DNA of 64,000 bases from Chromohalobacter moromii. GTDB taxonomy: Bacteria > Pseudomonadota > Gammaproteobacteria > Pseudomonadales > Halomonadaceae. Shown in pieces: positions 1 to 10,732 of this stretch. The notes beneath the pieces are model-generated. The model ran no database searches, was not told the DNA's origin, and saw only the letters and a program-made list of their open reading frames with translations. The first letter of the stretch is position 1. Every line of letters starts with the position of its first letter. The stretch lies in contig NZ_JAHXDI010000004.1 of NCBI RefSeq assembly GCF_023091865.1, positions 186,001 to 250,000 on the forward strand, in the 5' to 3' direction. Position numbers and translations under genes: made by a program.

Positions 1-198
1 GTTTTCGTGATGGAAACCGTCTCGGTCATGCTGCAGGTGGGGTCCTACAAGCTGACAGGGCGACGTATCTTTCGCATGGCCCCGTTGCATCATCATTTCG
101 AGCTCAAGGGCTGGCCTGAACCGCGTGTCATCGTGCGTTTCTGGATTATCACGGTCGTGCTGGTCTTGCTGGGGCTGGCGACGTTGAAGATTCGCTGA
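1..198 (+). CDS. mraY: MraY, phospho-MurNAc-pentapeptide translocase (3' end only)
   Basis: Only the last ~65 residues are present; the gene begins before the window. MraY is an integral inner-membrane enzyme that moves phospho-MurNAc-pentapeptide from UDP to undecaprenyl phosphate, giving lipid I. The visible part carries the conserved APLHHHFE signature followed by a hydrophobic helix (about [15 protein letters not shown]) and a short basic tail, as expected for the MraY C-terminus. murD begins one base after the stop codon, matching the standard dcw order mraY-murD. Identification is firm despite truncation because the HHHFE block is specific to this family. Confidence 0.95.
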   Translation, partial: VFVMETVSVMLQVGSYKLTGRRIFRMAPLHHHFELKGWPEPRVIVRFWIITVVLVLLGLATLKIR

Positions 199-199
199 C

Positions 200-1567
200 A
201 TGGCCAAGGTGCCCCCTGAATATACGCTGGTCATCGGGCTGGGTGTCTCCGGCCTAGCGATTGCGCGGCATCTGAAACGCCTGGGAGTGGCGTTCATGAT
301 TGCCGATACGCGCGAGACGCCTGCCGGCCTGGAGACTTTTCGTGCAGCCTATCCAGACGTCGAAGTGGTGTGTGGCCCGCTGCAAGCGCTGGACATGCGT
401 GAGGCACGTGAAATCGTGGTTAGCCCTGGGGTGGATTTGCGCACGCCGGGGCTCATCGAGTACGTGAATGCTGAGGGCGAAGGCCCGCACGTGGTCGGCG
501 AGATTGCGCTTTTCGTGCGTGCGTGTCGTGCGCCGATAGCCGCAATCACCGGCTCCAATGCCAAATCGACGGTGACCACGCTGCTCGGTGAGATGGCATG
601 GGAGGCAGGCCTTCGCGTCGCAGTCGGGGGAAATCTCGGCACGCCGGCCCTCGACTTGCTTGCCGACGCGCCAGACGCCGAACTGTTCGTGCTCGAACTC
701 TCAAGCTTTCAGCTGGAAACCACTGCATGGTTGAGCGCCGAAACGGCGGCGTTTCTCAATCTTTGCGAGGATCACCTGGACCGCCACGGCGATATGCACG
801 GCTACCGGGCGGCGAAGCAGCGTGTCTTTCGTGGCGCGCGGCATGCCGTCGTCAATGCTGACGATACCGCCACATGGCCTGATACGGATGTGCGTGAAGT
901 GGCACGATTCACCACTCAAGCCCCTTCTGGCGGCGATTGGGGCATCGCCGAGCATGCTGGGGAATCCTGGCTTGTGCATGGCGATACGCCGCTGATGTCG
1001 ACGCGTCGTGTGCGCATGCCCGGGCGGCACAATCATGCCAATGCCCTGGCGGCCCTGGCGATGGGGACACAATTGGGACTGCCGCTGACGGCCATGCGTC
1101 GTGTGCTCGAGCGTTTCCCCGGCTTGCCGCACCGAGGCGAGCTGGTTGTCGAGCGCGATGGCGTGCGCTGGATCAATGATTCCAAGGGCACCAATGTGGG
1201 CGCGACATTGGCGGCGATTGACGGCGTCGGGCCGGTGCTCGAGGGTCGCCTTATTCTACTGGCGGGTGGTGACGGCAAGGGTGCGGATTTTACGCCACTA
1301 GTTGAGCCGCTGATGCGCCATGCGCGCGAGGTAGTGGTGTTTGGGCGCGATGCTCAGCGCCTCGAGCATGTCATGTCCGGGCACGTTCCGGTTACCCGTG
1401 TTGCCGACCTCGACGCGGCCATGCAGCGGGCGCATACCATTGCGTGCGCTGGTGATGCCATCATGTTGTCGCCCGCGTGTGCAAGCCTCGACCAATTTCC
1501 CGATTACATGGCGCGTGGAGACGCGTTCCGACAGTGGCTGACGCAGGGCGGAGCGACGATATGTTAG
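200..1567 (+). CDS. murD: MurD, UDP-MurNAc-L-Ala:D-Glu ligase
   Basis: A 455-residue cytoplasmic ATP-dependent ligase adding D-glutamate to UDP-MurNAc-L-alanine. The N-terminal Rossmann-like part (VIGLGVSGLAIARHL) is followed by the ATP-binding loop ITGSNAKST near residue 120, the ELSSFQLE block, LCEDHLDRH, the GRHNHANALAA segment and a C-terminal domain with WINDSKGTN and LLAGGDGKG. Length is normal for MurD. The ATG is one base after mraY, and the 3' end overlaps ftsW by 7 bases, so translation is probably coupled along the dcw operon. Ala in place of the more usual Gly before the P-loop Lys is visible; other ligase motifs are intact. Confidence 0.97.
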   Translation: MAKVPPEYTLVIGLGVSGLAIARHLKRLGVAFMIADTRETPAGLETFRAAYPDVEVVCGPLQALDMREAREIVVSPGVDLRTPGLIEYVNAEGEGPHVVGEIALFVRACRAPIAAITGSNAKSTVTTLLGEMAWEAGLRVAVGGNLGTPALDLLADAPDAELFVLELSSFQLETTAWLSAETAAFLNLCEDHLDRHGDMHGYRAAKQRVFRGARHAVVNADDTATWPDTDVREVARFTTQAPSGGDWGIAEHAGESWLVHGDTPLMSTRRVRMPGRHNHANALAALAMGTQLGLPLTAMRRVLERFPGLPHRGELVVERDGVRWINDSKGTNVGATLAAIDGVGPVLEGRLILLAGGDGKGADFTPLVEPLMRHAREVVVFGRDAQRLEHVMSGHVPVTRVADLDAAMQRAHTIACAGDAIMLSPACASLDQFPDYMARGDAFRQWLTQGGATIC

Positions 1568-2745
1568 CGCGTTGGGAAAAACGGCTGTCCACCCAGGGAC
1601 AAGTCACCGATGGGTGGTTGCTGCTGGCGACATTCTCGTTGTTGGTGGTGGGCTGGATAATGGTGACGTCGGCGTCGTCCGAGATCGCGACTAGCCTTAC
1701 CGGCAACCCTTATTATTTCAGTATTCGCCATGGCGTTTTCGTCCTTTGCTCGATTTTTTTCGGGCTCGTGGCGCTGTGTATACCGCTCGAGCGCTGGCGT
1801 TCCTGGGGACCGGGTTTACTGCTGTTGGGCATCGTGCTTCTTATCGCGGTTCTTCTCATCGGGCACGAAGTCAATGGCAGCAAACGCTGGATCCCCTTGG
1901 GCATTGCCAATATTCAAGCCTCGGAAGTCGCCAAGTTGTGTCTGATCGTCTACTTCGCCGATTACTTGCAACGTTACTTACCCGAAGTGCGTCGTGACTG
2001 GGGGGCTTTCTTGCGCCCATTCGTGGTGCTCGGAGTATACGTGGCACTTCTGATATTCGAGCCGGATTACGGTGCCGTCGTGGTGATCGGCGGTTGCATG
2101 ATGGGCATGCTCCTGATGTCGGGAGCGCCGTTGGGCCGTTTTGGGCTCGTCATGATCGTGGTTGTGGCAGCCGGTGGCTTGCTGGCCGTGGCCGAGCCTT
2201 ATCGCCTGGAACGTATTACCAGCTTCGCCAACCCTTGGGCAGATCAATACTCCAGTGGCTACCAGCTGACGCAAGCATTGATCGCCTTCGGACGTGGACA
2301 TTGGTTGGGACTTGGGCTTGGTAATAGTGTCCAGAAGTTGTTTTATCTACCCGAAGCGCATACCGATTTCGTTTTCGCGGTGTTGGCCGAGGAGTTGGGA
2401 TTGGTCGGGGCCGTGGGCGTCGTCTGCCTTTTCGCGCTGCTTGTCTTTCGTGGGCTTCGCATCGGGCGCAAGGCCGAATTGCGAGGCTGGGCTTTTTCCG
2501 CATACCTGTGCTATGGCATCTCGCTGGTGTTTGGGGCGCAAGCATTCATCAATATTGCCGTCAGCACGGGCATGTTGCCTACCAAAGGGCTGACGTTGCC
2601 GCTATTGAGCTATGGGGGCTCTAGCTTGGCAGTTAGCTGTGTCATGGTTGCCTTGTTACTGCGCGTCGATGCCGAAATGCGAGCCAAGATGCGCGCCACT
2701 CAAGCGGCACGCCAAGCGAAAAAGCAAGAACGAGGAGAGCGCTAG
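1561..2745 (+). CDS. ftsW: FtsW, septal peptidoglycan glycosyltransferase (SEDS family)
   Basis: A 394-residue polytopic SEDS protein that polymerises lipid II at the septum together with FtsI. I start it at the ATG overlapping the murD stop, because a longer upstream reading would run inside murD and FtsW normally begins with a short cytoplasmic tail before the first helix. About ten hydrophobic segments are visible, with GSKRWIPLG near the middle, the FVFAVLAEELGLVG block and the C-terminal LPLLSYGGSS signature, then a basic cytoplasmic tail. The stop overlaps the GTG of murG by one base. Confidence 0.96.
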   Translation: MLARWEKRLSTQGQVTDGWLLLATFSLLVVGWIMVTSASSEIATSLTGNPYYFSIRHGVFVLCSIFFGLVALCIPLERWRSWGPGLLLLGIVLLIAVLLIGHEVNGSKRWIPLGIANIQASEVAKLCLIVYFADYLQRYLPEVRRDWGAFLRPFVVLGVYVALLIFEPDYGAVVVIGGCMMGMLLMSGAPLGRFGLVMIVVVAAGGLLAVAEPYRLERITSFANPWADQYSSGYQLTQALIAFGRGHWLGLGLGNSVQKLFYLPEAHTDFVFAVLAEELGLVGAVGVVCLFALLVFRGLRIGRKAELRGWAFSAYLCYGISLVFGAQAFINIAVSTGMLPTKGLTLPLLSYGGSSLAVSCVMVALLLRVDAEMRAKMRATQAARQAKKQERGER

Positions 2746-3839
2746 TGCCTCATCAGCAAGTGTCCCGTGTTCTGATCATGGCCGGTGGTACTGGTGGTCA
2801 TGTGGTGCCCGCGTTATCGCTGGCCAAGGCGCTGCGCGAGCGCGGTGTCGTGGTGGAATGGTTGGGCAGCCCTCGGGGAATCGAAAACCAATTGGTGCCG
2901 GCGGCGGATATTACCTTGCATCGCGTACAAGTATCCGGGCTGCGTGGCAATGGGATCGCCGGGTGGCTGTGGGCCCCATGGCGTCTGGCCAAAGCCATCT
3001 GGCAGGCACGCCAGGTGATTGCCACATTCGACCCGCAACTGGTCGTCGGGCTGGGCGGCTTCGCCAGTGGGCCAGGCGGGCTGGCCGCCTGGTTGATGCG
3101 GCGACGCTTGATCATTCATGAGCAGAATGCCGTGGCTGGGATGACCAATCGCTATCTATCGCGTCTGGCGGATCGCGTCTATGCCGCATTTCCTGGTGCG
3201 TTCGGCGAACGCCACGCGGATGTGGTGGGAAATCCCGTCCGCGATGACATCGCGACGCTGGGCGAGACACCCCGCGATGTCGAGACGCTTCGCGCGCGCC
3301 CCTTGCGCCTGCTCGTGCTGGGTGGGTCGCTGGGGGCCCAGGCATTGAACAGCCACGTGCCCCAGGCGCTTGCTCGATTGCCGGCGGCGCAACGTCCCGA
3401 TGTTCGACATCAGGCCGGTCGCGACAAGGAAACCACGACGCAAGCGGAATACGCCGAGATGGAGGTCAGCGCCGAGGTCAGTGCCTTCATCGACGATATG
3501 GCGGCTGCTTATGACTGGGCGGACTTGATCGTATGCCGCGCGGGAGCCTTGACAATCGCCGAGCTGGCGGCGGCGGCCAAGCCCTCGGTGTTGGTGCCGT
3601 TTCCGCATGCCGTCGACGATCATCAGACACTCAATGCGCGGCAATTAGTCGATGCCGGGGCCGCGCGTTTGATGCCGCAGGAACAACTATCGGCGGTGAG
3701 TCTCGCCGAGACGTTGGCGGCTCTTCTCGAACCTGAGACCTTGGCCACCATGGCGGTCGCGGCTCGCTCCGAAGCGCGTTTGGAAGCGATCGAGCGCCTG
3801 GTGGCAGGGTGCATGGAGGCAAATGTTGACAGCGAATAA
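2745..3839 (+). CDS. murG: MurG, lipid II synthase (UDP-GlcNAc transferase)
   Basis: A 364-residue peripheral membrane GT28-type glycosyltransferase that adds GlcNAc to lipid I on the cytoplasmic face. The start is a GTG overlapping the ftsW stop, preceded by a GAGGAG-type ribosome site; the first glycine-rich loop GGTGGH lies at residues 14-19 as expected. The second loop [11 protein letters not shown] and the UDP-GlcNAc site ([20 protein letters not shown], then HQTLNA) are intact. It overlaps murC by 17 bases. Length and motifs are normal. Confidence 0.97.
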   Translation: MPHQQVSRVLIMAGGTGGHVVPALSLAKALRERGVVVEWLGSPRGIENQLVPAADITLHRVQVSGLRGNGIAGWLWAPWRLAKAIWQARQVIATFDPQLVVGLGGFASGPGGLAAWLMRRRLIIHEQNAVAGMTNRYLSRLADRVYAAFPGAFGERHADVVGNPVRDDIATLGETPRDVETLRARPLRLLVLGGSLGAQALNSHVPQALARLPAAQRPDVRHQAGRDKETTTQAEYAEMEVSAEVSAFIDDMAAAYDWADLIVCRAGALTIAELAAAAKPSVLVPFPHAVDDHQTLNARQLVDAGAARLMPQEQLSAVSLAETLAALLEPETLATMAVAARSEARLEAIERLVAGCMEANVDSE

Positions 3840-5292
3840 CGTTTCCGGCCCAACCCGCCCGAACCGCACCGGATTGGGCATGCGCCGCATTCATAATATC
3901 CATTTCGTGGGCATCGGCGGTGCCGGTATGTGCGGAATCGCAGAAGTGCTGGCCAATCAGGGCTATACGGTCAGCGGCAGCGACCTGCGTGAGTCGCCGG
4001 TCACGCGGCATCTTCGCGACTGCGGCATTCGCGTGTGCATCGGGCACGTCGATGAGCACGCCCAGGGGGCCGATGTCCTGGTCGTCTCCACGGCCGTCGA
4101 CACCGAGAACCCGGAAATTCGCTGGGCGCGCGAGCATCGCATTCCCGTCGTCAGGCGTGCGGAAATGCTTGCCGAATTGATGCGTTTTCGCCATGGCATC
4201 GCCGTGGCGGGTACGCATGGCAAGACCACTACGACCAGCCTGACCTCGACGCTGCTCGGCGAGGGTGGGCTCGACCCGACCTTCGTGATTGGCGGCAAGC
4301 TGACCAGTGCCGGCGCCAACGCGCGCCTGGGCGAGGGCGATTATCTGGTGGCCGAGGCCGACGAGTCGGATGCCTCGTTTTTGCACTTGCAGCCGATGGT
4401 CTCGATCGTCACCAATATCGATGCCGATCATATGGCGACCTACGGGGGCGACTTCACGCGGCTAAAGGATACCTTCCTGGAATTCTTGCATAACCTGCCT
4501 TTCTACGGGCTGGCGGTGCTGTGCATCGACGATGACAACGTGCGTGGCTTGATTCCGCGTCTCCAGCGTCAGTTCGTCACCTACGGTTTCGCCGAGGATG
4601 CCGATTACCGGTTGTGTGATTTCGTCCAGCGCGGTGGCGTAGTGCATTTTACCGCCGAGCGCCCGCCTGGTATGGCGCCGCTCGAGATTAAGTTGGGCAT
4701 GCCAGGGCGCCACAATGCCCTCAATGCGTTGGCGGCAATCGCCGTGGCTAGCGACGCGGGTGTCGACGATGCGGCCATTCAGCGCGGTCTGGCACACTTT
4801 GCCGGTGTGGGGCGGCGTTTCCAGGTGCATGGGCAGTTTCCGGCACCGGCTGCCGAAGGCGAGGTCATGTTGGTCGACGATTACGGCCATCATCCGCGTG
4901 AGGTGGAAATGGTCATCGACGCGGTGCGTGCGGGCTGGCCCGATCGTCGCCTGGTCATGCTGTACCAGCCGCATCGCTATTCGCGTACGCGAGATCTATA
5001 CGAGGATTTCGTGCGTGTGCTCTCGGGCGTGGATACGCTGTTGCTGCTGGATGTCTACAGCGCTGGGGAAGCTTCCATTCCGGGGGCGGAGGGCCGGACA
5101 TTGGCCGGGTCGATTCGTCAGCGTGGTCAAGTCGATCCCTTGTTCGTCGAAAGCAAGCAGGAGCTGCCGGCGCTGTTGTCACGCGTGCTGCGCCCCGACG
5201 ATATCCTGATCACCCAGGGCGCCGGTGACATTGGTGGGATTTCGTTGCGTCTAGCCGGTTGTCGGTTACATCTGGATGGAATGGAATTATGA
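3823..5292 (+). CDS. murC: MurC, UDP-MurNAc:L-Ala ligase
   Basis: A 489-residue cytoplasmic ligase that adds L-alanine to UDP-MurNAc, the first peptide-stem step. A GGAGG four bases before the ATG supports this start, which lies inside the murG 3' end. Domains in order: N-terminal UDP-binding fold with [17 protein letters not shown] near residue 28, ATP loop [43 protein letters not shown], and C-terminal [10 protein letters not shown] plus YQPHRYSRT. All are typical of MurC rather than Mpl. The ATGA overlap with ddlB indicates coupling. Confidence 0.97.
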   Translation: MLTANNVSGPTRPNRTGLGMRRIHNIHFVGIGGAGMCGIAEVLANQGYTVSGSDLRESPVTRHLRDCGIRVCIGHVDEHAQGADVLVVSTAVDTENPEIRWAREHRIPVVRRAEMLAELMRFRHGIAVAGTHGKTTTTSLTSTLLGEGGLDPTFVIGGKLTSAGANARLGEGDYLVAEADESDASFLHLQPMVSIVTNIDADHMATYGGDFTRLKDTFLEFLHNLPFYGLAVLCIDDDNVRGLIPRLQRQFVTYGFAEDADYRLCDFVQRGGVVHFTAERPPGMAPLEIKLGMPGRHNALNALAAIAVASDAGVDDAAIQRGLAHFAGVGRRFQVHGQFPAPAAEGEVMLVDDYGHHPREVEMVIDAVRAGWPDRRLVMLYQPHRYSRTRDLYEDFVRVLSGVDTLLLLDVYSAGEASIPGAEGRTLAGSIRQRGQVDPLFVESKQELPALLSRVLRPDDILITQGAGDIGGISLRLAGCRLHLDGMEL

Positions 5293-6233
5293 ATGACAGC
5301 GTGACGAACGAGGGGGCGAAGCGTCTACATCCGGGGCGCATCGTCGTGGTATACGGTGGCCGTTCTGCTGAACGTGAAGTGTCGCTGCTTAGTGGCCGCG
5401 CTATCCTGACATCGCTCAAGCGTAGCGGTGTCGACGCCCACGGATTCGATTTCGCCGGTGGTGGGTTGAGTGGGTTAGAAGCGCTTGCGCCGGAATGTGT
5501 CTTCATCGCCATGCATGGTCGGGACGGTGAGGATGGCTCTTTGCAGGGTGCTCTGGAGTTGTTGGACATCCCCTATACGGGTAGCGGTGTGCTGGCCTCT
5601 GCGCTGGGGATGGATAAGGAACGCACCAAACAGTTCTGGCGCGCGCATGGCCTGCCCACGCCGGAAAGCGTCATGCTGGAGGGTACGGTCGATTGGGATG
5701 CGGTCATCGAGACCCTCGGGTTGCCTTTGATCGTTAAACCCGTGCATGAAGGCTCGACTATCGGGATCAGCATCGTCGGTACACGGGAAGAGTTGATCGC
5801 GGCGCATGCCGAGGCGGCACGCTTCGATAACGCCATCATAGCCGAGCGTTTCGTGCAGGGCGAGGAATATACCGTGTCGCTACTTGGCGACGAGGTATTG
5901 CCGGCGATTCGCGTCGAAGTGCCCAGTGGCTTCTACGATTACGAGGCCAAGTATCATTCCGATACCACGCGTTATCTATTGCCGTGCGGTCTCGAGGCCG
6001 ACGATGAACGGGCGCTGGGCGAACTATGCCGCCGCGCGTTCGAGGTGATCGGCGGCAGTGGCTGGGGGCGTGTCGATGTGATGCGCGATGCGCAGGGACG
6101 CTTCTGGCTACTCGAAGTCAATACGGTGCCGGGCATGACCGATCATAGCCTGGTGCCGCAAGCGGCGGCACATGCCGGTCTCGACTTCGATGCGCTGGTG
6201 TTGCGGATTCTCGACACCACGACCGGCGAGTGA
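5289..6233 (+). CDS. ddlB: DdlB, D-alanine--D-alanine ligase
   Basis: A 314-residue ATP-grasp enzyme making the D-Ala-D-Ala dipeptide for the pentapeptide stem. I use the ATG overlapping the murC stop (protein MNDSVTNEG...). Visible blocks are [17 protein letters not shown] near the start, [14 protein letters not shown], the ATP-binding [14 protein letters not shown], the Y-E-A-K-Y substrate loop, and the Mg-binding C-terminal [17 protein letters not shown]. The Y in EAKYH is compatible with a normal D-Ala-D-Ala rather than D-Ala-D-Lac enzyme. Location between murC and ftsQ argues for ddlB rather than a stand-alone ddlA. Confidence 0.96.
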   Translation: MNDSVTNEGAKRLHPGRIVVVYGGRSAEREVSLLSGRAILTSLKRSGVDAHGFDFAGGGLSGLEALAPECVFIAMHGRDGEDGSLQGALELLDIPYTGSGVLASALGMDKERTKQFWRAHGLPTPESVMLEGTVDWDAVIETLGLPLIVKPVHEGSTIGISIVGTREELIAAHAEAARFDNAIIAERFVQGEEYTVSLLGDEVLPAIRVEVPSGFYDYEAKYHSDTTRYLLPCGLEADDERALGELCRRAFEVIGGSGWGRVDVMRDAQGRFWLLEVNTVPGMTDHSLVPQAAAHAGLDFDALVLRILDTTTGE

Positions 6234-6240
6234 CGCGAGA

Positions 6241-6963
6241 ATGAAGGAGGCCGGTTTGCGCGGTGCCTTATTAGGCTTGATCTTGTTGGCCGTTTTGCTC
6301 GGTGCGGGCGGGCGCACGTTGTGGCTTTGGCTCGACCGGCCCATCGAGCGGGTCTCCATCGGCGGCGATCTGCACTACGTTTCGGCGACTTACTTGCAGC
6401 GCAATCTCGCGCCCTTGGTCAGCGGTGAAACCTGGCTATCCATCGATCTCGACCAGGTGCGTGACAAGGCGCGCAATATAGACTGGCTGTCGGAGGTGAA
6501 AGTCTCGCGTGAATGGCCGAATGCCTTACGCTTTGAGCTTTTCGAACAAGCACCGGTTGCACACTGGAACGACGACAAGCTGCTCAATACGCATGGTGAG
6601 CCTTTTTCACCGGGGCCGGTCGATGATTTCGATAAACCTTTGCCCGATCTAGCGGGCCCCGAGGGCACTGGGCCTGAAGTATTGGCGTATCTCGACTCGT
6701 TGCTACGCCGTCTGGAGACCTTGGACTTGCGTGTGACTCAATTACGTTTGGAAGATCGTGGCGCTTGGCGTTTTCAGGTGAATGACAGTGTATGGGTTAT
6801 CCTGGGGCGTACCGATCTCGAATCTCGTCTGGCACGTTTTACGGCGGCCTGGCAACGACAGTTGGGAACGCAGGCGTCGCAAATTCGCTACATTGATTTA
6901 CGCTATCCCAATGGTGTTTCCGTCGCTTGGCATGGACAGACAGAAATAGATGCGACAGAGTAA
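6241..6963 (+). CDS. ftsQ: FtsQ, cell division POTRA protein
   Basis: A 240-residue bitopic divisome protein linking the Z-ring apparatus with FtsB/FtsL and FtsW/FtsI. The ATG 7 bases after ddlB gives a short cytoplasmic start, then a transmembrane helix at about residues 9-31, then a POTRA domain beginning with IERVSIGGDLHYVSA and a beta domain with WPNALRFELFEQAPVAHWND. The periplasmic block LRLEDRGAWRFQV and the C-terminal IRYIDLRYPNG are typical. Reading further upstream would run inside ddlB. No strong ribosome site is visible, so coupled translation from ddlB is likely. Confidence 0.93.
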   Translation: MKEAGLRGALLGLILLAVLLGAGGRTLWLWLDRPIERVSIGGDLHYVSATYLQRNLAPLVSGETWLSIDLDQVRDKARNIDWLSEVKVSREWPNALRFELFEQAPVAHWNDDKLLNTHGEPFSPGPVDDFDKPLPDLAGPEGTGPEVLAYLDSLLRRLETLDLRVTQLRLEDRGAWRFQVNDSVWVILGRTDLESRLARFTAAWQRQLGTQASQIRYIDLRYPNGVSVAWHGQTEIDATE

Positions 6964-7066
6964 CGGCGCAGTTGCCTTTTTCGGCGCCAGGCCACGAAAT
7001 CCGGGCGACGGGGGTTTCCCTTTTCGAAAAAATCACCGTATTCTGAGGCCGGTTTCATTTGTTGGG

Positions 7067-7096
7067 TGGTGATGTAAAGTAACATGTTCCTATAAT
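7067..7096 (+). promoter_or_regulatory. Possible ftsA promoter
   Basis: A perfect TATAAT lies at 7091-7096, 68 bases before ftsA, in the only sizeable gap (201 bp) of the dcw run. The best -35 with an 18-base spacer is TGGTGA, which is weak. The gap is AT-richer than its surroundings and also holds GTAACATGTT at 7079-7088. A dedicated ftsA/ftsZ promoter here is plausible but unproven. Confidence 0.25.
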
Positions 7097-7164
7097 TGGC
7101 CCAGCGCGTTTTTATAGATCAATGAATTTCAAACCCAGTGCAGTTCGAGGAGTGACCCCGACCT

Positions 7165-8436
7165 ATGGCAGGACAATCCAATGCTTCCAACATGGTGGTC
7201 GGGCTGGATATCGGAACGTCCAAGGTGGTGGCTATCGTCGGCCAGCCTTCCGATGATGGAAGCATCGAGATCGCAGGTATTGGCTCGCACCCCTCTCGAG
7301 GCATGAAAAAAGGGGTCGTCATCAATATCGAGTCGACCGTGCAGTCGATTCAGCGTGCCGTCGAGGAAGCTGAGTTGATGGCGGGTTGCGATATTCACTC
7401 GGTGTATGTTGGCGTGGCGGGCAGTCATATCAGCTCGATGAATTCCGACGGTGTCGTAGCCATCAAGGAGCGGGAAGTAACACCCTCGGATATCGAGCGT
7501 GTCATCGATTCGGCTCGCGCACGTGCTATTTCTGAAGGACAGCGTATCCTTCATGTGTTGCCTCAAGAATTCGCCATCGACAATCAGGAAGGTATTCGTG
7601 AGCCGATGGGGATGTCCGGTGTACGTCTCGAGGCGCGGGTTCATTTGGTCACGGCAGCATTGAATGCCGTTCAGAACATCGAGAAATGCGTGCGTCGTTG
7701 CGGCTTGGAAGTCGATGACATCATTTTGGAGCAGTTGGCCTCCAGTCATGCGGTATTGACGGAGGACGAGCGCGAGCTGGGCGTGTGCATGGTGGATATC
7801 GGTGGTGGCACCACCGATATCGCCGTGTTTACCGAGGGGGCCATACGCCACACGGCGGTGATTCCCATCGCGGGTGACCAAGTCACCAATGACATCGCCA
7901 TGGCGCTGCGCACGCCGACGCAGTATGCGGAGGATATCAAGGTCAAATACGCTTGCGCGCTGACCCAGCTCGCGAGTAGCGACGAAATGATCAAGGTTCC
8001 CAGCGTGGGAGACAGACCGGCGCGCGATCTTTCTCGTCAGGCGTTGGCCGAAGTAGTCGAACCGCGCTATGAAGAATTGTTTACATTGGTACGCGAAGAA
8101 TTGCGGCGTAGTGGCTACGAAGATCTCGTGGCGGCCGGAGTGGTTCTAACCGGCGGTACGTCGCGCATGGAGGGTGTCGTCGAGCTAGCCGAAGAAATCT
8201 TTCACATGCCCGTGCGCATTGCTTATCCCCAAAACGTTCGCGGCCTCGCCGATGTCGTTCGTAACCCGATTTATTCGACGGGAGTGGGTTTGCTACTCTA
8301 CGGTATGAATGATGCCAAACGTAATGCTGTCGTGTCGGCTCAGCCCCGTAGAGAAGAGGCTCATACCCGACGTGGACAAAGGCAAGAACGCTCGGGGTTG
8401 GAAAGGATCAAAGGTTGGTTCAAAGGAAATTTCTGA
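7165..8436 (+). CDS. ftsA: FtsA, actin-like Z-ring membrane tether
   Basis: A 423-residue actin-fold ATPase that anchors FtsZ filaments to the membrane and recruits later divisome proteins. Visible motifs are VVGLDIGTSKV near residue 12 (phosphate 1), the inserted 1C subdomain with the GVAGSHISSMNS block, VDIGGGTTDIAVF (phosphate 2), and VLTGGTSRMEGV (adenosine). The C-terminus RIKGWFKGNF is an amphipathic basic-hydrophobic tail that serves as the membrane-targeting sequence. A GAGGAG lies 11-12 bases upstream of the ATG. ftsZ follows after 38 bases. Confidence 0.97.
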   Translation: MAGQSNASNMVVGLDIGTSKVVAIVGQPSDDGSIEIAGIGSHPSRGMKKGVVINIESTVQSIQRAVEEAELMAGCDIHSVYVGVAGSHISSMNSDGVVAIKEREVTPSDIERVIDSARARAISEGQRILHVLPQEFAIDNQEGIREPMGMSGVRLEARVHLVTAALNAVQNIEKCVRRCGLEVDDIILEQLASSHAVLTEDERELGVCMVDIGGGTTDIAVFTEGAIRHTAVIPIAGDQVTNDIAMALRTPTQYAEDIKVKYACALTQLASSDEMIKVPSVGDRPARDLSRQALAEVVEPRYEELFTLVREELRRSGYEDLVAAGVVLTGGTSRMEGVVELAEEIFHMPVRIAYPQNVRGLADVVRNPIYSTGVGLLLYGMNDAKRNAVVSAQPRREEAHTRRGQRQERSGLERIKGWFKGNF

Positions 8437-8474
8437 GAGGGCCGCACAAGTAGCGGTCACAGGAGACGGGGCTT

Positions 8475-9659
8475 ATGTTCGAACTGGTAGATAACGCACC
8501 TTCTAGCAGCGCGGTTATTAAGGTGATTGGCGTCGGTGGTGGCGGTGGCAATGCCGTCAACCACATGGTCGAAAGCAACATCGAAGGCGTTGAGTTCATC
8601 TGTGCCAATACCGACGCTCAGGCGCTCAAGCGCGTCGCTGCCAAGACCGTTCTTCAGCTCGGCAGCGAAATCACTAAGGGGCTAGGGGCTGGCGCCAGCC
8701 CCGAGGTTGGTCGTCAAGCGGCCACGGAAGACCGTGAGCGGATCGCCGAGCTGCTGCAAGGCGCCGACATGGTGTTCATCACGGCCGGCATGGGAGGCGG
8801 TACCGGGACCGGCGGCGCGCCTATCGTGGCACAGGTCGCCAAAGAGCTGGGTATTCTGACCGTGGCGGTAGTGACGCGTCCATTCCCCTTCGAGGGGCCC
8901 AAGCGCATGCGGGCTGCCGAAGAGGGCATGGAAGCGCTGTCCGAGTATGTCGACTCGCTGATTACCATTCCCAATGAGAAGCTGCTCGCAGTGCTCGGCA
9001 AGAACGCCAGCCTGCTGTCGGCGTTCAGTGCCGCCAACGACGTACTGTTGGGCGCGGTTCAGGGGATCGCCGAGCTAATCACCAGTCCTGGCATCATCAA
9101 CGTCGACTTTGCCGACGTGCGCACGGTGATGTCCGAGATGGGCATGGCGATGATGGGGACCGGCGCGGCCACTGGCGAGAACCGTGCGCGTGAAGCCGCC
9201 GAAAAGGCCATCCGCAGCCCCTTGCTGGAAGACATCGACCTGCATGGCGCGCGCGGCATCTTGGTCAACATCACGGCGGGGCCGGACCTTTCCATCGGCG
9301 AGTTCAACGATGTGGGGGCTACCGTACAAGAGTTCGCTTCCCAGGACGCGACGATCGTGGTGGGGACGTCCATCGACATGGAGTTGTCCGACGAGTTGCG
9401 CGTCACCGTGGTGGCAGCGGGCCTCGAGGGCCTCAAGGAAAAGGCGACAGTCGCTACACCGCAGCGTGAGACCGTTGCGGCGGCACGCAGTGCCGAATCG
9501 CCCGATTATCGCAAGCTGCAGCAGCCAACGGTCATGCGCCAGCAGGCTGCGAAGGAGCAGGATGAGTCGGCTAAGTCTAGGCAGGAGTCGCGCCGTAAGT
9601 CGCAAGAGCTCGACGACTACCTGGATATCCCGGCGTTCTTGCGCCGTCAGGCCGATTGA
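8475..9659 (+). CDS. ftsZ: FtsZ, tubulin-like division GTPase
   Basis: A 394-residue GTPase forming the Z ring. A clear AGGAGA precedes the ATG. The tubulin signature loop [10 protein letters not shown] follows ITAGM near residue 105, with [12 protein letters not shown] at the start and the T7-type [11 protein letters not shown] block for GTP hydrolysis. After residue ~318 comes a charged linker (rich in Gln, Glu, Ser, Arg) and the conserved C-terminal peptide [16 protein letters not shown] that binds FtsA and ZipA. Length and order (ftsA-ftsZ-lpxC) are standard. Confidence 0.98.
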   Translation: MFELVDNAPSSSAVIKVIGVGGGGGNAVNHMVESNIEGVEFICANTDAQALKRVAAKTVLQLGSEITKGLGAGASPEVGRQAATEDRERIAELLQGADMVFITAGMGGGTGTGGAPIVAQVAKELGILTVAVVTRPFPFEGPKRMRAAEEGMEALSEYVDSLITIPNEKLLAVLGKNASLLSAFSAANDVLLGAVQGIAELITSPGIINVDFADVRTVMSEMGMAMMGTGAATGENRAREAAEKAIRSPLLEDIDLHGARGILVNITAGPDLSIGEFNDVGATVQEFASQDATIVVGTSIDMELSDELRVTVVAAGLEGLKEKATVATPQRETVAAARSAESPDYRKLQQPTVMRQQAAKEQDESAKSRQESRRKSQELDDYLDIPAFLRRQAD

Positions 9660-9704
9660 TCGGACGACATGCTGGGCGCATAGGCGTGGCCAGGCGACAT
9701 TTTT

Positions 9705-9733
9705 TTGTTGAAACGTTCGTTCGGTGTTATAGT
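9705..9733 (+). promoter_or_regulatory. Putative sigma-70 promoter for lpxC
   Basis: TTGTTG at 9705-9710 and TATAGT at 9728-9733 are separated by exactly 17 bases, 41 bases ahead of the lpxC ATG and in the ftsZ-lpxC gap. The -10 matches consensus at five of six positions and the -35 at three. Position and spacing suit a separate lpxC promoter. Confidence 0.45.
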
Positions 9734-9774
9734 GAACAGCGTTTCATAACGATTTCCAAGCTTGGCTTACGCCC

Positions 9775-10686
9775 ATGATTAGACAACGTACATTAAAGAA
9801 TACCATCCGTGCCACTGGTGTGGGTTTGCACTCAGGTGAAAAGGTTTACCTGACGCTGCGCCCCGCGCCGGTCAATACTGGCGTCGTCTTCGTACGTACC
9901 GATCTCGATCCAGTGGTGCAGATAGCCGCCAACGCCGAATACGTCACCGACACGACGCTTTGTACCGCGCTTTCGCGTGACGACGTCAAAGTGGCGACGG
10001 TGGAACACCTGATGTCGGCATTTGCCGGCTTGGGGATCGACAATGTCTTCGTCGAGCTCAGCGCCCCGGAAGTGCCCATCATGGATGGTAGCGCTGGACC
10101 GTTCGTCTTCTTGATTCAGTCCGCGGGCATCGCTGAACAAGGGGCGGCCAAGAAGTTTATCCGCATCAAACGTGAGATCGTGGTTGAAGAGGACGACAAG
10201 GAAGCGCGCTTCTTACCGCATAACGGTTTTAAAGTCGCGTTCGCCATCGACTTCGACCATCCGGTTTTCGCGCACCAGAAGCAGACGGCGAGCGTCGACT
10301 TCTCGACGACGTCGTTCGTGAAAGAAGTCTCCCGCGCGCGTACTTTCGGATTCATGCGTGATCTGGAGTTCCTGCGTGCCCAGAATCTGGCGCTCGGTGG
10401 CAGCTTGGATAATGCCATCGTCGTTGATGATTATCGTATCGTGAACGAAGGGGGTTTGCGCTACGAAGATGAGTTCGTCAAGCATAAGGTGCTCGACGCC
10501 ATTGGCGATTTGTACCAGTTGGGACATAGCCTCATCGGTGAATTTCGCGGCGTCAAATCCGGCCATGGCTTGAATAACAAGCTATGTCGCGCCTTGATGG
10601 CGCAGCAGGATGCCTGGGAAATCGTGACCTTTGAAGACGAGACGCAAGCAGCGCCTATCTCGTACGCGGCGCCAGCGTTGGCTTGA
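9775..10686 (+). CDS. lpxC: LpxC, UDP-3-O-acyl-GlcNAc deacetylase
   Basis: A 303-residue zinc amidase catalysing the committed step of lipid A synthesis in the cytoplasm. Zinc ligands are visible as His78 in [16 protein letters not shown], His237 and Asp241 in [13 protein letters not shown], and the catalytic His264 lies in KSGHGLNN. Length is normal. Preceded by a putative promoter and closed by an intrinsic terminator, so it can be expressed alone as well as from the upstream cluster. I see nothing unusual. Confidence 0.97.
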   Translation: MIRQRTLKNTIRATGVGLHSGEKVYLTLRPAPVNTGVVFVRTDLDPVVQIAANAEYVTDTTLCTALSRDDVKVATVEHLMSAFAGLGIDNVFVELSAPEVPIMDGSAGPFVFLIQSAGIAEQGAAKKFIRIKREIVVEEDDKEARFLPHNGFKVAFAIDFDHPVFAHQKQTASVDFSTTSFVKEVSRARTFGFMRDLEFLRAQNLALGGSLDNAIVVDDYRIVNEGGLRYEDEFVKHKVLDAIGDLYQLGHSLIGEFRGVKSGHGLNNKLCRALMAQQDAWEIVTFEDETQAAPISYAAPALA

Positions 10687-10732
10687 TAGCCGCACCGTTT
10701 GTAAGATTAAGCGTAAGACCAAGCTTTTATTG